From Flavobacterium sp. ACN2 (GTDB lineage: Bacteria > Bacteroidota > Bacteroidia > Flavobacteriales > Flavobacteriaceae), in contig NZ_MRCM01000004.1 of assembly GCF_002303885.1 (NCBI RefSeq), positions 301,229-365,228 on the forward strand: DNA of 64,000 bases, written 5' to 3'. Shown piece by piece: positions 1-9,838 of the stretch (its first letter is position 1; each line of letters begins with the position of its first letter). Both the position numbers and the translations under genes were made by a program. The notes beneath the pieces were generated by a model, which saw only the letters and a program-made list of their open reading frames with translations, had not been told where the DNA came from and made no database searches.

Positions 1-2045
1 AAATTACAGCTAGCAATGTTATTGCTCGTGAGGAAGGTGACTTCCCAGTTGTTGAACCATCTGTAGTACATTATACAGACGTTGCTCCTAACCAGATCGC
101 TTCGATTTCTGCATCTTTGATTCCTTTCTTAGAGCATGATGATGCGAACCGTGCGTTGATGGGATCGAACATGATGCGTCAGGCAGTTCCTTTGATTCGT
201 CCTGAAGCACCGATTGTTGGTACAGGTTTAGAGCGTCAGGTAGCTTCAGATTCAAGAGTATTAATCAATGCTGAAGGGCATGGTACTGTTGAATACGTAG
301 ATGCTAATATCATTACTATTAAATACGATCGTACAGAAGACGAGAGAATGGTTAGTTTTGATGCTGATGAGAAAACGTACAACTTAATTAAATTTAGAAA
401 AACCAATCAAGGTACAAGTATCAACTTGAAGCCTATCGTAAGAAGAGGTGATAGAGTTGTTCCTGGACAAGTATTGTCTGAAGGATATGCTACTCAAAAT
501 GGAGAATTAGCTTTAGGTAGAAACTTAAAAGTTGCGTTCATGCCATGGAAAGGGTACAACTTCGAGGATGCGATTGTAATTTCTGAGAAAGTAGTTCGCG
601 ATGATATTTTTACATCTATCCACGTTGATGATTATTCATTAGAGGTTAGAGATACTAAGTTAGGAAATGAAGAGTTAACAAACGATATTCCTAACGTTTC
701 TGAAGAAGCTACTAAAGATTTAGATGAAAACGGTATGATCAGAATTGGAGCAGAGGTTAAACCTGGCGACATTTTGATTGGTAAAATTACACCAAAAGGA
801 GAGTCAGATCCTACTCCAGAGGAGAAATTGCTTCGTGCGATCTTCGGAGATAAAGCAGGTGATGTGAAAGATGCTTCATTAAAAGCTTCTCCATCTTTAC
901 ATGGTGTAGTTCTTGATAAAAAATTATTTGCAAGAGCCGTAAAAGATAAACGTAAACGTACTCAAGATAAAGATGCTTTAGGCGCTTTAGAAATGGAATT
1001 CGAAACTAAATTTGTTGAATTAAAAGACAGATTGGTTGAGAAATTATTCTTGATCGTTAACGGAAAAACATCTCAAGGTGTAATGAATGATTTGGGTGAA
1101 GAAGTTTTACCAAAAGGTAAAAAATATACTCAAAAAATGCTTTACGCAGTAGAGGATTTTGCTCACTTAAGCAAAGGTCAATGGGTTGCTGATGATGCTA
1201 CAAATAAAATGGTTAATGATTTAATTCATAACTATAAAATTAAGCTGAACGACTTACAAGGAGCTTTAAGAAGAGAGAAATTTACTATTACAGTTGGAGA
1301 TGAATTACCATCTGGAATCTTGAAATTGGCTAAAATCTATATCGCTAAAAAACGTAAGTTAAAAGTGGGTGATAAAATGGCAGGACGTCACGGTAACAAA
1401 GGTATTGTTGCTAGAATCGTTCGTCATGAAGATATGCCTTTCTTAGAAGACGGAACACCAGTAGATATCGTATTGAATCCACTTGGGGTACCTTCACGTA
1501 TGAACATTGGTCAGATTTATGAGACTGTTCTTGGATGGGCTGGTATGAACTTGGGTAGAAAATTTGCTACTCCAATTTTTGACGGTGCTTCTCTTGACGA
1601 AATCAATGCTTTGACTGATGAGGCTAACGTACCACGTTTTGGACATACATATCTTTATGATGGTGGAACTGGAGAGCGTTTTGCACAAAAAGCAACTGTG
1701 GGTGTAATTTACATGCTTAAATTAGGACACATGGTTGATGATAAGATGCACGCACGTTCTATCGGACCATACTCATTGATTACGCAACAGCCACTTGGAG
1801 GTAAGGCTCAATTTGGAGGTCAGCGTTTTGGAGAGATGGAGGTTTGGGCACTTGAGGCTTATGGAGCTTCTAGTACTTTACGTGAAATCTTAACTGTTAA
1901 GTCTGATGACGTTATTGGTAGAGCTAAAACTTACGAAGCTATCGTTAAGGGTGAAACTATGCCAGAACCAGGTTTACCAGAATCATTCAATGTATTAATG
2001 CACGAATTGAAAGGTCTAGGATTAGATCTTCGTTTGGAAGAATAA
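1..2045 (+). CDS. rpoB: RNA polymerase beta subunit, C-terminal part (start lies before the window)
   Basis: This is the C-terminal ~680 residues of the beta subunit of RNA polymerase. The frame is open from base 3, so the gene begins upstream of the window; the ATG-like start near 117 is internal. The conserved stretch [14 protein letters not shown], around bases 1360-1400, belongs to the active-centre region near the 3' end of RNA. The protein ends with the usual beta-subunit tail that contacts beta', containing [12 protein letters not shown]. It is followed by rpoC on the same strand, the standard bacterial order, with a 281-base spacer that holds two hairpins. Identification is certain; only the N-terminal part is missing. 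Confidence 0.98.
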   Translation, partial: ITASNVIAREEGDFPVVEPSVVHYTDVAPNQIASISASLIPFLEHDDANRALMGSNMMRQAVPLIRPEAPIVGTGLERQVASDSRVLINAEGHGTVEYVDANIITIKYDRTEDERMVSFDADEKTYNLIKFRKTNQGTSINLKPIVRRGDRVVPGQVLSEGYATQNGELALGRNLKVAFMPWKGYNFEDAIVISEKVVRDDIFTSIHVDDYSLEVRDTKLGNEELTNDIPNVSEEATKDLDENGMIRIGAEVKPGDILIGKITPKGESDPTPEEKLLRAIFGDKAGDVKDASLKASPSLHGVVLDKKLFARAVKDKRKRTQDKDALGALEMEFETKFVELKDRLVEKLFLIVNGKTSQGVMNDLGEEVLPKGKKYTQKMLYAVEDFAHLSKGQWVADDATNKMVNDLIHNYKIKLNDLQGALRREKFTITVGDELPSGILKLAKIYIAKKRKLKVGDKMAGRHGNKGIVARIVRHEDMPFLEDGTPVDIVLNPLGVPSRMNIGQIYETVLGWAGMNLGRKFATPIFDGASLDEINALTDEANVPRFGHTYLYDGGTGERFAQKATVGVIYMLKLGHMVDDKMHARSIGPYSLITQQPLGGKAQFGGQRFGEMEVWALEAYGASSTLREILTVKSDDVIGRAKTYEAIVKGETMPEPGLPESFNVLMHELKGLGLDLRLEE

Positions 2046-2062
2046 ATAAAAGTTTCTAGTCA

Positions 2063-2107
2063 CAGTCTCAGTATTCAGTTTAGCACTGAAAACTGGGACT
2101 GAGACTG
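2063..2107 (+). other. hairpin in the rpoB-rpoC spacer
   Basis: The left arm CAGTCTCAGT (2063-2072) pairs with ACTGAGACTG (2098-2107), and inner bases TTCAGT/ACTGAA extend the stem. A second, smaller hairpin, ACTCTTA-TTTAT-TAAGAGT, lies at 2252-2270, close to the rpoC start. Neither is followed by a T run, so neither looks like an intrinsic terminator. They may be processing or attenuation structures, or a dispersed repeat: related CAGT/TCAG words occur at 34960-35040. The rest of the spacer shows nothing I recognise. Confidence 0.6.
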
Positions 2108-2326
2108 TTTACTAAATGTTAGAAGTTTTTAAAGATTTATACCCGTAAACCGTTCCGATTTTTTATAACAATGCAAGGCATTTTATAACTAGCGCTTCAA
2201 ATAAGAATTTGAGGTTTAGAGAAGTAACCCGAGGTAGTAGCTGAATGATTAACTCTTATTTATTAAGAGTAAATTATAAATCTAAATTCAATTTTTTAAT
2301 TGCAAAATAAATCAATAGTAAAAACT

Positions 2327-5300
2327 ATGATGAATAACAGAAACAATAAAGAAAAAAATCCAGTAAAAAGATTTAACAAAATTTCTATTGGATTGGCTTC
2401 ACCAGAATCTATCTTGAAAGAATCAAGAGGAGAGGTTTTAAAGCCAGAAACAATTAACTATAGAACTCACAAACCAGAGCGTGACGGACTTTTCTGCGAA
2501 AGAATCTTCGGACCAGTAAAAGATTTTGAATGTGCTTGTGGTAAGTATAAAAGAATTCGTTACAAAGGTATCATCTGTGACCGTTGTGGTGTTGAAGTTA
2601 CTGAGAAAAAAGTACGTCGTGATAGAGTAGGACACATCAACCTTGTTGTGCCAATTGCTCACATCTGGTACTTCCGTTCTCTTCCAAACAAAATTGGTTA
2701 TATCCTTGGTCTTCCATCTAAGAAATTAGATATGATCATCTACTACGAAAGATACGTAGTAATCCAAGCTGGTATTGCTAAAAATGCAGATGGAGAATCT
2801 TTACAAAGATTAGATTTCTTAACTGAAGAAGAATATTTAAATATTTTAGATACTCTTCCACAAGAAAATCAATATTTAGATGATTTAGATCCTAATAAAT
2901 TTGTTGCCAAAATGGGAGCAGAGTGTATTATGGATTTATTAGCTCGTATTGACTTAGATGCTTTATCTTATGAATTAAGACACAGCGCTAACAACGAAAC
3001 ATCTAAACAAAGAAAAACTGAAGCTTTAAAAAGATTACAAGTTGTTGAATCTTTCCGTGAGTCTAACGAAAACCGCGAAAACCGTCCAGAATGGATGATT
3101 ATGAAAGTGGTTCCAGTTATCCCGCCAGAATTACGTCCGCTTGTGCCACTTGATGGAGGTCGTTTTGCAACTTCAGATTTGAACGATTTATATCGTCGTG
3201 TAATCATCCGTAACAATCGTTTGAAAAGATTAATGGAGATTAAAGCTCCAGAAGTTATCTTAAGAAACGAAAAACGTATGTTGCAAGAATCTGTAGATTC
3301 ATTATTCGATAACACACGTAAAGCTTCTGCTGTTAAAACAGAATCTAACAGACCATTAAAATCATTATCTGACTCATTAAAAGGTAAGCAAGGACGTTTC
3401 CGTCAAAACCTTTTAGGAAAACGTGTGGATTATTCTGCTCGTTCGGTAATTGTCGTTGGTCCAGAGTTAAAATTATATGAGTGTGGATTGCCAAAAGATA
3501 TGGCTTCTGAATTATACAAACCATTCGTTATCCGTAAATTGATCGAAAGAGGTATTGTAAAAACAGTAAAATCTGCTAAGAAAATCATTGATAAGAAAGA
3601 GCCTGTAGTTTGGGATATCCTTGAAAACGTAATTAAAGGACACCCAGTATTACTGAACCGTGCTCCTACTTTGCACAGACTTGGTATTCAGGCTTTCCAG
3701 CCAAAATTAATTGAAGGAAAAGCGATCCAGTTACACCCATTAGTATGTACGGCATTCAACGCCGATTTCGATGGTGACCAGATGGCGGTTCACTTACCAT
3801 TAGGACCAGAGGCTATTTTAGAGGCTCAATTATTAATGTTGGCTTCTCACAATATTTTGAACCCTGCAAATGGTGCTCCAATTACTGTACCTTCTCAGGA
3901 CATGGTCTTGGGTCTATACTATATGACCAAAGAGCGTATTTCTACAGAAGACCACAAAATTATTGGTCAGGATTTAACTTTCTATTCTGCTGAAGAAGTA
4001 AACATTGCATTAAACGAAGGAAGATTAGAATTGAATGCTCGTGTGAAAATTAGAGCAAAAGATTTTAATGACGCTGGAGAATTAGTGTATCAAATTATTC
4101 AAACAACTGCAGGACGTGTATTATTTAACGAAGTAGTACCTGAAGCAGCTGGATATATCAACGACGTATTGACTAAGAAAAACCTTAGAGATATTATCGG
4201 ACACATTTTAAGCGTGACTGATGTACCTACAACGGCAGCTTTCTTGGATAATATGAAAGATATGGGTTATAAATTTGCATTTAGAGGAGGTTTATCATTC
4301 TCTTTAGGTGATATTAGAATTCCAGAACAAAAAACGAAGTTAATTGCAGATGCTAGAGAGCAAGTTGAAGGTATCTCAACTAACTATAACATGGGTCTTA
4401 TTACAAATAACGAGCGTTACAACCAAGTTATTGACGTATGGACTTCAGCAAATGCTCAGTTAACAGAGTTAGCAATGAAAAATATTAGAGAAGACCAACA
4501 AGGTTTCAACTCTGTATATATGATGCTTGACTCTGGGGCGAGGGGTTCTAAGGAACAGATTCGTCAGTTAACTGGTATGCGTGGTTTGATGGCTAAGCCT
4601 AAAAAATCTACTGCTGGTGGTGGTGAGATTATTGAAAACCCGATTCTTTCTAACTTTAAGGAAGGTCTTTCGATCCTTGAGTACTTTATTTCTACTCACG
4701 GTGCTCGTAAAGGTCTTGCGGATACGGCTCTTAAAACGGCCGATGCTGGTTACTTAACAAGAAGGCTTCATGACGTTTCTCAAGATGTTATTGTAAACAT
4801 CGAAGATTGTGGAACTTTAAGAGGTGTTGAAGTTGCTGCATTGAAGAAAAATGAGGAAATCGTTGAATCTTTAGGAGAGAGAATTTTAGGACGTGTTGCA
4901 TTGCAAGACGTTATTAATCCTCTTACTAATGAAGTAATGGTTAAATCTGGAGAGCAAATTACTGAAGCAATTATGAGAACTATCGAAGCTTCTCCAATTG
5001 AAAAAGTAGAGGTTAGATCTCCATTAACTTGTGAAGCTTTAAAAGGTATTTGTGCTAAATGTTACGGTAGAAACTTAGCTACTGGTAAAATGACACAAAG
5101 AGGTGAAGCTGTCGGAGTTATTGCAGCTCAGTCTATTGGAGAGCCAGGTACACAGTTGACACTTCGTACGTTCCACGTTGGAGGGGTTGCTGGAGGTATC
5201 TCTGAAGAGTCTAGTATTGTTACAAGATTCGCAGGTAGACTTGAAATTGAAGATTTAAAAACAGTTAAAGGAGAAGACGGAGAAGGTAACTCTGTTGATA

Positions 5301-6634
5301 TCGTAGTTTCACGTTCAACTGAATTAAAATTAGTTGACGAGAAAACTGGAATTGTTTTAAATACACATAACATTCCTTACGGTTCTAGTATCTTTGTTGG
5401 AGATGGAGAAACTGTAGCTAAAGGAACTGTAATCTGTAAATGGGATCCATATAACGGTGTAATTGTTTCTGAGTTTACTGGTAAGATTGCTTACGAAGAT
5501 TTAGAGCAAGGACAATCGTTCATGGTTGAGATCGATGAGCAGACTGGTTTCCAAGAAAAAGTAATTTCTGAAGCTAGAAACAAAAAATTAATCCCAACTT
5601 TATTAGTTTATGGTAAAGAAGGTGAATTGATTCGTTCTTACAACTTACCAGTAGGTGCACACTTAATGGTTGAAAACGGTGAGAAAATTAAAGCAGGTAA
5701 AGTATTAGTAAAAATCCCACGTCGTTCTTCTAAAGCGGGCGATATCACGGGAGGTTTACCAAGAATTACTGAGCTTCTTGAGGCTCGTAACCCTTCTAAC
5801 CCAGCAGTTGTATCTGAAATTGATGGTGTTGTTTCTTTTGGAAAAATCAAAAGAGGTAACCGTGAGATCGTTATCGAATCTAAATTTGGTGAGATTAAAA
5901 AGTATTTAGTTAAACTTTCAAGCCAAATCTTAGTACAAGAGAATGACTTCGTAAGAGCGGGAGTTCCATTGTCTGATGGTGCGATTACACCAGATGATAT
6001 CTTAAGAATTCAAGGTCCGGCTGCTGTTCAACAGTACTTGGTAAATGAAATTCAAGAGGTTTACCGTTTACAAGGGGTAAAAATTAATGATAAGCACTTT
6101 GAGGTAGTTATTCGTCAAATGATGCGTAAAGTAAGAGTTCAGGATCCAGGTGATACTTTATTCTTAGAAGACCAATTAATCCATACTAAAGATTTCATCG
6201 TTCAAAACGATAAATTGTACGGTATGAAAGTGGTTGAAGATGCTGGAGATTCTTCAGTATTGAAACCAGGTCAGATCATTACACCTCGTGAATTACGTGA
6301 TGAAAATTCATTATTGAAACGTACAGATAAAAATCTTGTTGTAGCAAGAGATGTAATCACTGCAACTGCAACGCCAGTTCTTCAAGGTATTACAAGAGCT
6401 TCGTTACAAACTAAATCATTCATTTCTGCGGCTTCATTCCAGGAGACAACGAAAGTACTTAACGAAGCTGCAGTAGCTGGTAAAGTAGATGATCTAGAAG
6501 GATTAAAAGAAAATGTAATTGTTGGACACAGAATTCCTGCGGGAACTGGTATGAGAGAGTACGATAACACTATCGTAGGATCTAAAGACGATTACAACGA
6601 AATGATGGCAAATAAAGAAGAATACATTTATTAA
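2327..6634 (+). CDS. rpoC: RNA polymerase beta' subunit
   Basis: This is the catalytic beta' subunit of RNA polymerase, 1435 residues. The N-terminal zinc ribbon has Cys69, 71, 84 and 87. The catalytic loop [10 protein letters not shown] carries the Mg-binding Asp480, 482 and 484. A second zinc site is formed by Cys828, 902, 909 and 912. The C-terminal third contains the family's jaw and clamp segments. I start at the ATG at 2327 (MMNNRNN...), not the TTG at 2300: the extra nine residues from TTG are not expected in the family, and the ATG pair at 2327/2330 is the natural start. It shares its direction with rpoB and the following DUF3467 gene (10-base gap), probably one transcript. Confidence 0.98.
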   Translation: MMNNRNNKEKNPVKRFNKISIGLASPESILKESRGEVLKPETINYRTHKPERDGLFCERIFGPVKDFECACGKYKRIRYKGIICDRCGVEVTEKKVRRDRVGHINLVVPIAHIWYFRSLPNKIGYILGLPSKKLDMIIYYERYVVIQAGIAKNADGESLQRLDFLTEEEYLNILDTLPQENQYLDDLDPNKFVAKMGAECIMDLLARIDLDALSYELRHSANNETSKQRKTEALKRLQVVESFRESNENRENRPEWMIMKVVPVIPPELRPLVPLDGGRFATSDLNDLYRRVIIRNNRLKRLMEIKAPEVILRNEKRMLQESVDSLFDNTRKASAVKTESNRPLKSLSDSLKGKQGRFRQNLLGKRVDYSARSVIVVGPELKLYECGLPKDMASELYKPFVIRKLIERGIVKTVKSAKKIIDKKEPVVWDILENVIKGHPVLLNRAPTLHRLGIQAFQPKLIEGKAIQLHPLVCTAFNADFDGDQMAVHLPLGPEAILEAQLLMLASHNILNPANGAPITVPSQDMVLGLYYMTKERISTEDHKIIGQDLTFYSAEEVNIALNEGRLELNARVKIRAKDFNDAGELVYQIIQTTAGRVLFNEVVPEAAGYINDVLTKKNLRDIIGHILSVTDVPTTAAFLDNMKDMGYKFAFRGGLSFSLGDIRIPEQKTKLIADAREQVEGISTNYNMGLITNNERYNQVIDVWTSANAQLTELAMKNIREDQQGFNSVYMMLDSGARGSKEQIRQLTGMRGLMAKPKKSTAGGGEIIENPILSNFKEGLSILEYFISTHGARKGLADTALKTADAGYLTRRLHDVSQDVIVNIEDCGTLRGVEVAALKKNEEIVESLGERILGRVALQDVINPLTNEVMVKSGEQITEAIMRTIEASPIEKVEVRSPLTCEALKGICAKCYGRNLATGKMTQRGEAVGVIAAQSIGEPGTQLTLRTFHVGGVAGGISEESSIVTRFAGRLEIEDLKTVKGEDGEGNSVDIVVSRSTELKLVDEKTGIVLNTHNIPYGSSIFVGDGETVAKGTVICKWDPYNGVIVSEFTGKIAYEDLEQGQSFMVEIDEQTGFQEKVISEARNKKLIPTLLVYGKEGELIRSYNLPVGAHLMVENGEKIKAGKVLVKIPRRSSKAGDITGGLPRITELLEARNPSNPAVVSEIDGVVSFGKIKRGNREIVIESKFGEIKKYLVKLSSQILVQENDFVRAGVPLSDGAITPDDILRIQGPAAVQQYLVNEIQEVYRLQGVKINDKHFEVVIRQMMRKVRVQDPGDTLFLEDQLIHTKDFIVQNDKLYGMKVVEDAGDSSVLKPGQIITPRELRDENSLLKRTDKNLVVARDVITATATPVLQGITRASLQTKSFISAASFQETTKVLNEAAVAGKVDDLEGLKENVIVGHRIPAGTGMREYDNTIVGSKDDYNEMMANKEEYIY

Positions 6635-6644
6635 TTAGGAAACT

Positions 6645-6956
6645 ATGAGTAATCCGAAACAACAACAAGAGCAAATTAATATTGAGTTGGACGAAACTAT
6701 TGCAGAAGGAATTTATTCTAATCTTGCAATTATCAATCACTCATCATCTGAGTTTGTTTTAGATTTTGTGAGTATTATGCCAGGTATTCCTAAAGCCAAG
6801 GTAAAATCAAGAATTGTCTTGACACCACAACATGCTAAAAGATTATTAAAAGCAATAGGTGAAAATATCCATAGATTTGAGGCAGCTCATGGCGAAATCA
6901 AAGAAACGGAACAAGCGCCAATTCCGCTTAATTTTGGTCCAACTGGACAAGCATAA
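6645..6956 (+). CDS. DUF3467 family protein
   Basis: This is a 103-residue soluble protein with no signal peptide or membrane helix. Its sequence (INIELDE...GIYSNLAIINHSSSEFVLDF...VKSRIVLTPQHAKRLLKAI) matches the DUF3467 pattern, a small family of unknown function. It starts 10 bases after rpoC and is followed at once by a strong terminator, so it is very likely the last gene of the rpoB-rpoC transcript. That position suggests a link to transcription, but nothing in the sequence proves it. Confidence 0.9.
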   Translation: MSNPKQQQEQINIELDETIAEGIYSNLAIINHSSSEFVLDFVSIMPGIPKAKVKSRIVLTPQHAKRLLKAIGENIHRFEAAHGEIKETEQAPIPLNFGPTGQA

Positions 6957-6961
6957 ACTTT

Positions 6962-6990
6962 AAAAGCCCCTTTTTAAGGGGCTTTTTTTT
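6962..6990 (+). terminator. intrinsic terminator after rpoC-DUF3467
   Basis: AAAAGCCCC and GGGGCTTTT form a GC-rich stem with a short T-rich loop, followed by a run of T. It lies six bases after the DUF3467 stop codon. Confidence 0.93.
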
Positions 6991-7140
6991 ATGGCTTATG
7001 AAATGCAGTTTATCGGATTTAATTTACTTTAGTCGGGTAATTTTCTTTTCAAGAAAGGATTTATTTAACTTGCTATAGCCTAAAAAAGATTAAATTTTGA
7101 AACATAATGACTTAGTAAAGGTTGATTAATTCAAATTATA

Positions 7141-7172
7141 AAAAAGCGCTGATTCTATTAGCGCTTTTTTTA
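7141..7172. terminator. second hairpin with T run in the 6957-7273 spacer
   Basis: AAGCGCT and AGCGCTT pair across a short loop, with A and T runs on the two sides, so it could act in either direction. No gene was found between this hairpin and the terminator at 6962-6990. It may be a backup terminator or the end of an unrecognised small RNA. The remaining bases of this 317-base spacer show no gene. Confidence 0.6.
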
Positions 7173-7273
7173 TGCCAAATATTTTTTTGTTCTTTTCCCA
7201 ACCTTTTATTCAAAAACATACTCTATATAAGTATAATAATCCTTTCGTGATTTTTAACTTAAATAATTACAGT

Positions 7274-8011
7274 ATGAAAAAGAAATTCACCTTAGAAATA
7301 GCAAGTCCATGTTCTGAAAATTTTGATAAAATGATTCCAAATTCAAATGGTTCATTTTGTAATTCTTGTATGAAAAATGTAATTGATTTGAGTAGAAAAA
7401 CCAACTCTGAGGTGGCTAAATTCATTTCAGAAAACAAAGACAAAAGCATTTGCGCCAGATTAAAAGCTTCTCAACTAAAAGAAGAATTTCAATATGACGA
7501 AACTTCAAGAATAAGTAATTTTAAATATGCTGCAGTAGCCGCCACTATTTTACTTGCTTCAAATAACGTTGCTGGGCAGGAAAAACAAATTATAGAAACA
7601 GTGGCAAATTGTCCCGAACCAGCTTACGCTCTAGGTAAAGTTGCATATAATCAAACTGTAGATAAAGAGGTTTTGATAACAATTAAAGGAAAATTAATTG
7701 AAGCTAAGTCTAAAAGACCATTTAAAGGAGATGCATATTCTAACTTATCACTTTCTGTTAACAATTCAGGAAACGCAGTAAAAATAAATCCAAAAACTGG
7801 AGAATTTTCTGTAACAACAGCAGTTTCAAAAGACAGCAAAACGCTTATGGTTACGATAAGCGGAAATGACTACTATCTTGCCAAACAAATCCCTTTTAAC
7901 ATAAAATCGGTTAAGGGAAATATAGTGCAACAAAATATAATTATTGCTTCAGAAGAACTGACTAAAATCTATATTGCTGGTGGATTAGGAATTAACTATA
8001 CAGGACAATAA
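7274..8011 (+). CDS. membrane-anchored protein with N-terminal Cys motif and C-terminal beta-sandwich-like region
   Basis: This is a 245-residue protein. The cytoplasmic N-terminus carries a Cys pattern (Cys13, then FCNSC with Cys29 and Cys32) followed by NVIDLS. One membrane helix lies near residues 78-95 (YAAVAATILLAS). The C-terminal part reads like an exported carboxypeptidase-regulatory beta-sandwich (ITIKGKLIEAKSKRPFKGDAY). I start at the ATG at 7274 because an upstream extension to 7172 would run through the hairpin at 7141-7172. The layout resembles anti-sigma-like or redox-sensing anchored proteins common in Bacteroidetes; the function is unknown. It stands alone between terminators. 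Confidence 0.75.
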   Translation: MKKKFTLEIASPCSENFDKMIPNSNGSFCNSCMKNVIDLSRKTNSEVAKFISENKDKSICARLKASQLKEEFQYDETSRISNFKYAAVAATILLASNNVAGQEKQIIETVANCPEPAYALGKVAYNQTVDKEVLITIKGKLIEAKSKRPFKGDAYSNLSLSVNNSGNAVKINPKTGEFSVTTAVSKDSKTLMVTISGNDYYLAKQIPFNIKSVKGNIVQQNIIIASEELTKIYIAGGLGINYTGQ

Positions 8012-8042
8012 TTAAATTTACATATTTGGAATGTAAGTAAAA

Positions 8043-8072
8043 AAGCCTGTCTAGCAAATTAGACAGGCCTTT
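8043..8072. terminator. bidirectional terminator between the Cys-motif gene and prfC
   Basis: AGCCTGTCTA and TAGACAGGCCT form a long stem with a six-base loop, with A-rich and T-rich flanks. It serves the plus-strand gene ending at 8011 and the minus-strand prfC ending at 8096. Confidence 0.88.
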
Positions 8073-8095
8073 TATATTTTTTCTTTCAAAAGAAA

Positions 8096-9688
8096 TTAAT
8101 CAAATTCCGATGTAAAGTATAATTTCACACTAGGATATTTACTCTGCGTCATTTGAATTGTAAAATCAGAATCGGCTAAAAATACCAATTGCCCGTATTT
8201 ATCGTGAGCCAGGAATTTTTGTTTGATACGTTTAAATTCTTTGAATTCTTCGTTTTTAGCATCGTCCGGTTTTACCCAGCAAGCTTTATGTACAGGAAAG
8301 TTTTCGTAAGTACATTTTGCTCCGTATTCGTGTTCTAAACGATATTGAATTACCTCATATTGAAGTGCTCCAACGGTTCCAATAACTTTACGATTATTCA
8401 TTTCTAAAGTAAACAACTGTGCTACACCTTCATCCATTAACTGATCTACTCCTTTTTCTAATTGCTTAGCTTTCATCGGGTCGGCGTTGTTGATATATCT
8501 AAAGTGCTCTGGAGAGAAACTTGGAATTCCTTTAAAGCTCATAATTTCGCCTTCTGTCAAAGTATCTCCAATTTTAAAGTTTCCTGTGTCATGCAAACCA
8601 ACAATATCACCAGGATAAGAAATGTCTACAATTTCTTTTTTCTCGGCGAAAAAGGCATTTGGACTTGAGAATTTTAAATTTTTCTTCTGACGAACGTGGT
8701 AATAAGGCTTATTTCTTTCGAAAGTTCCAGAAACAATTTTGATAAAGGCTAAACGGTCACGGTGTTTTGGATCCATATTGGCGTGGATTTTAAAAACAAA
8801 TCCTGTCATTTTCTCCTCTGTAGGCTCAACTGTACGGGTCTCAGAATCTTTTGGTCTTGGAGATGGAGCAATTGTAATGAAACAATCTAATAATTCACGA
8901 ACTCCAAAATTATTTAAGGCTGAACCGAAGAATACGGGCTGAATTTTTCCATCTAAATAATCTTGACGCTCAAATTTAGGATAAACCTCATCGATTAACT
9001 CTAATTCTTCACGAAGTTTGTTCGCTGCTTTTTCACCTACAATTTTATCTAATTCTGGATTATTCTGTACATCAGAAAAAGCGATTGTTTCCTCGATATT
9101 TTTACGACTGTCTCCGCTGAAAAGGTTAATGTTTTGTTCCCATAAATTATAAATTCCTTGGAAATCGTAACCCATTCCGATTGGGAAACTTAACGGTGTA
9201 ACTTTTAAACCTAATTTTTGTTCTACTTCATCCATCAAATCGAAAGCATCTTTACCTTCACGATCTAATTTGTTGATGAAAACAATCATAGGAATATTAC
9301 GCATTCTACAAACAGCCACTAATTTTTCTGTTTGTTCCTCAACCCCTTTAGCAACGTCAATTACAACAATTACGCTGTCTACGGCAGTTAAAGTTCTAAA
9401 TGTATCTTCAGCAAAATCCTTGTGTCCAGGAGTATCAAGGATATTGATTTTTTTATCTTTATAATTAAAAGCAAGCACAGAAGTCGAAACCGAGATACCT
9501 CTTTGGCGTTCGATTTCCATAAAGTCACTCGTTGCTCCTTTTTTAATTTTGTTATTCTTTACAGCTCCTGCTTCTTGAATTGCACCTCCAAATAAAAGTA
9601 ATTTCTCTGTTAATGTCGTTTTACCGGCATCGGGATGCGATATAATTCCAAATGTTCTTCTGCGTTGTATTTCTTTTAAAAAGCTCAT
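8096..9688 (-). CDS. prfC: peptide chain release factor 3
   Basis: This is RF3, the GTPase that recycles release factors 1 and 2 from the ribosome after termination. It is 530 residues, the normal length. The GTPase motifs are in place: P-loop HPDAGKTT at about 18-25, DTPGHKDF at about 85-92 and NKLDREG near 140. The translation-factor beta-barrel and the RF3 C-terminal domain follow. It is a single-gene unit: a TACTTTTG -7 element lies just upstream and a terminator follows its stop codon. Confidence 0.96.
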   Translation of the reverse strand: MSFLKEIQRRRTFGIISHPDAGKTTLTEKLLLFGGAIQEAGAVKNNKIKKGATSDFMEIERQRGISVSTSVLAFNYKDKKINILDTPGHKDFAEDTFRTLTAVDSVIVVIDVAKGVEEQTEKLVAVCRMRNIPMIVFINKLDREGKDAFDLMDEVEQKLGLKVTPLSFPIGMGYDFQGIYNLWEQNINLFSGDSRKNIEETIAFSDVQNNPELDKIVGEKAANKLREELELIDEVYPKFERQDYLDGKIQPVFFGSALNNFGVRELLDCFITIAPSPRPKDSETRTVEPTEEKMTGFVFKIHANMDPKHRDRLAFIKIVSGTFERNKPYYHVRQKKNLKFSSPNAFFAEKKEIVDISYPGDIVGLHDTGNFKIGDTLTEGEIMSFKGIPSFSPEHFRYINNADPMKAKQLEKGVDQLMDEGVAQLFTLEMNNRKVIGTVGALQYEVIQYRLEHEYGAKCTYENFPVHKACWVKPDDAKNEEFKEFKRIKQKFLAHDKYGQLVFLADSDFTIQMTQSKYPSVKLYFTSEFD

Positions 9689-9707
9689 ATTTCGTATAAA
9701 TAGGTTG

Positions 9708-9715
9708 CAAAAGTA
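9708..9715 (-). promoter_or_regulatory. promoter -7 element for prfC
   Basis: On the minus strand this reads TACTTTTG, a perfect match to the Bacteroidetes TAnnTTTG element. It lies about 20 bases before the prfC ATG. No TTG is seen at the expected -33 position. Confidence 0.5.
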
Positions 9716-9791
9716 CTATTAAATTACGGCTTTTTAAAAATATTCAGTTCCTAAATTTGGTAGTCTTTACTTCTAACGGGATTTTTAAACA

Positions 9792-9822
9792 AAAAAATAA
9801 GGCTGTTTTGCAACAGCCTTAA
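9792..9822 (-). terminator. terminator of the alpha-amylase gene
   Basis: On the minus strand, TAAGGCTGTTG pairs with CAACAGCC-like bases in the second arm and is followed by a T run. It lies 17 bases after the amylase stop codon. Confidence 0.88.
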
Positions 9823-9838
9823 ATAGTCATTTTTAAAA

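Noticed and set aside
2300..2326. TTG start for rpoC giving nine extra residues
   Set aside because: The ATG pair at 2327/2330 gives the expected family N-terminus; the extra residues look like leader sequence.
6991..7140. A gene or small RNA between the two terminators after the DUF3467 gene
   Set aside because: No convincing frame, ribosome site or TAnnTTTG box; only the second hairpin hints at a transcript.
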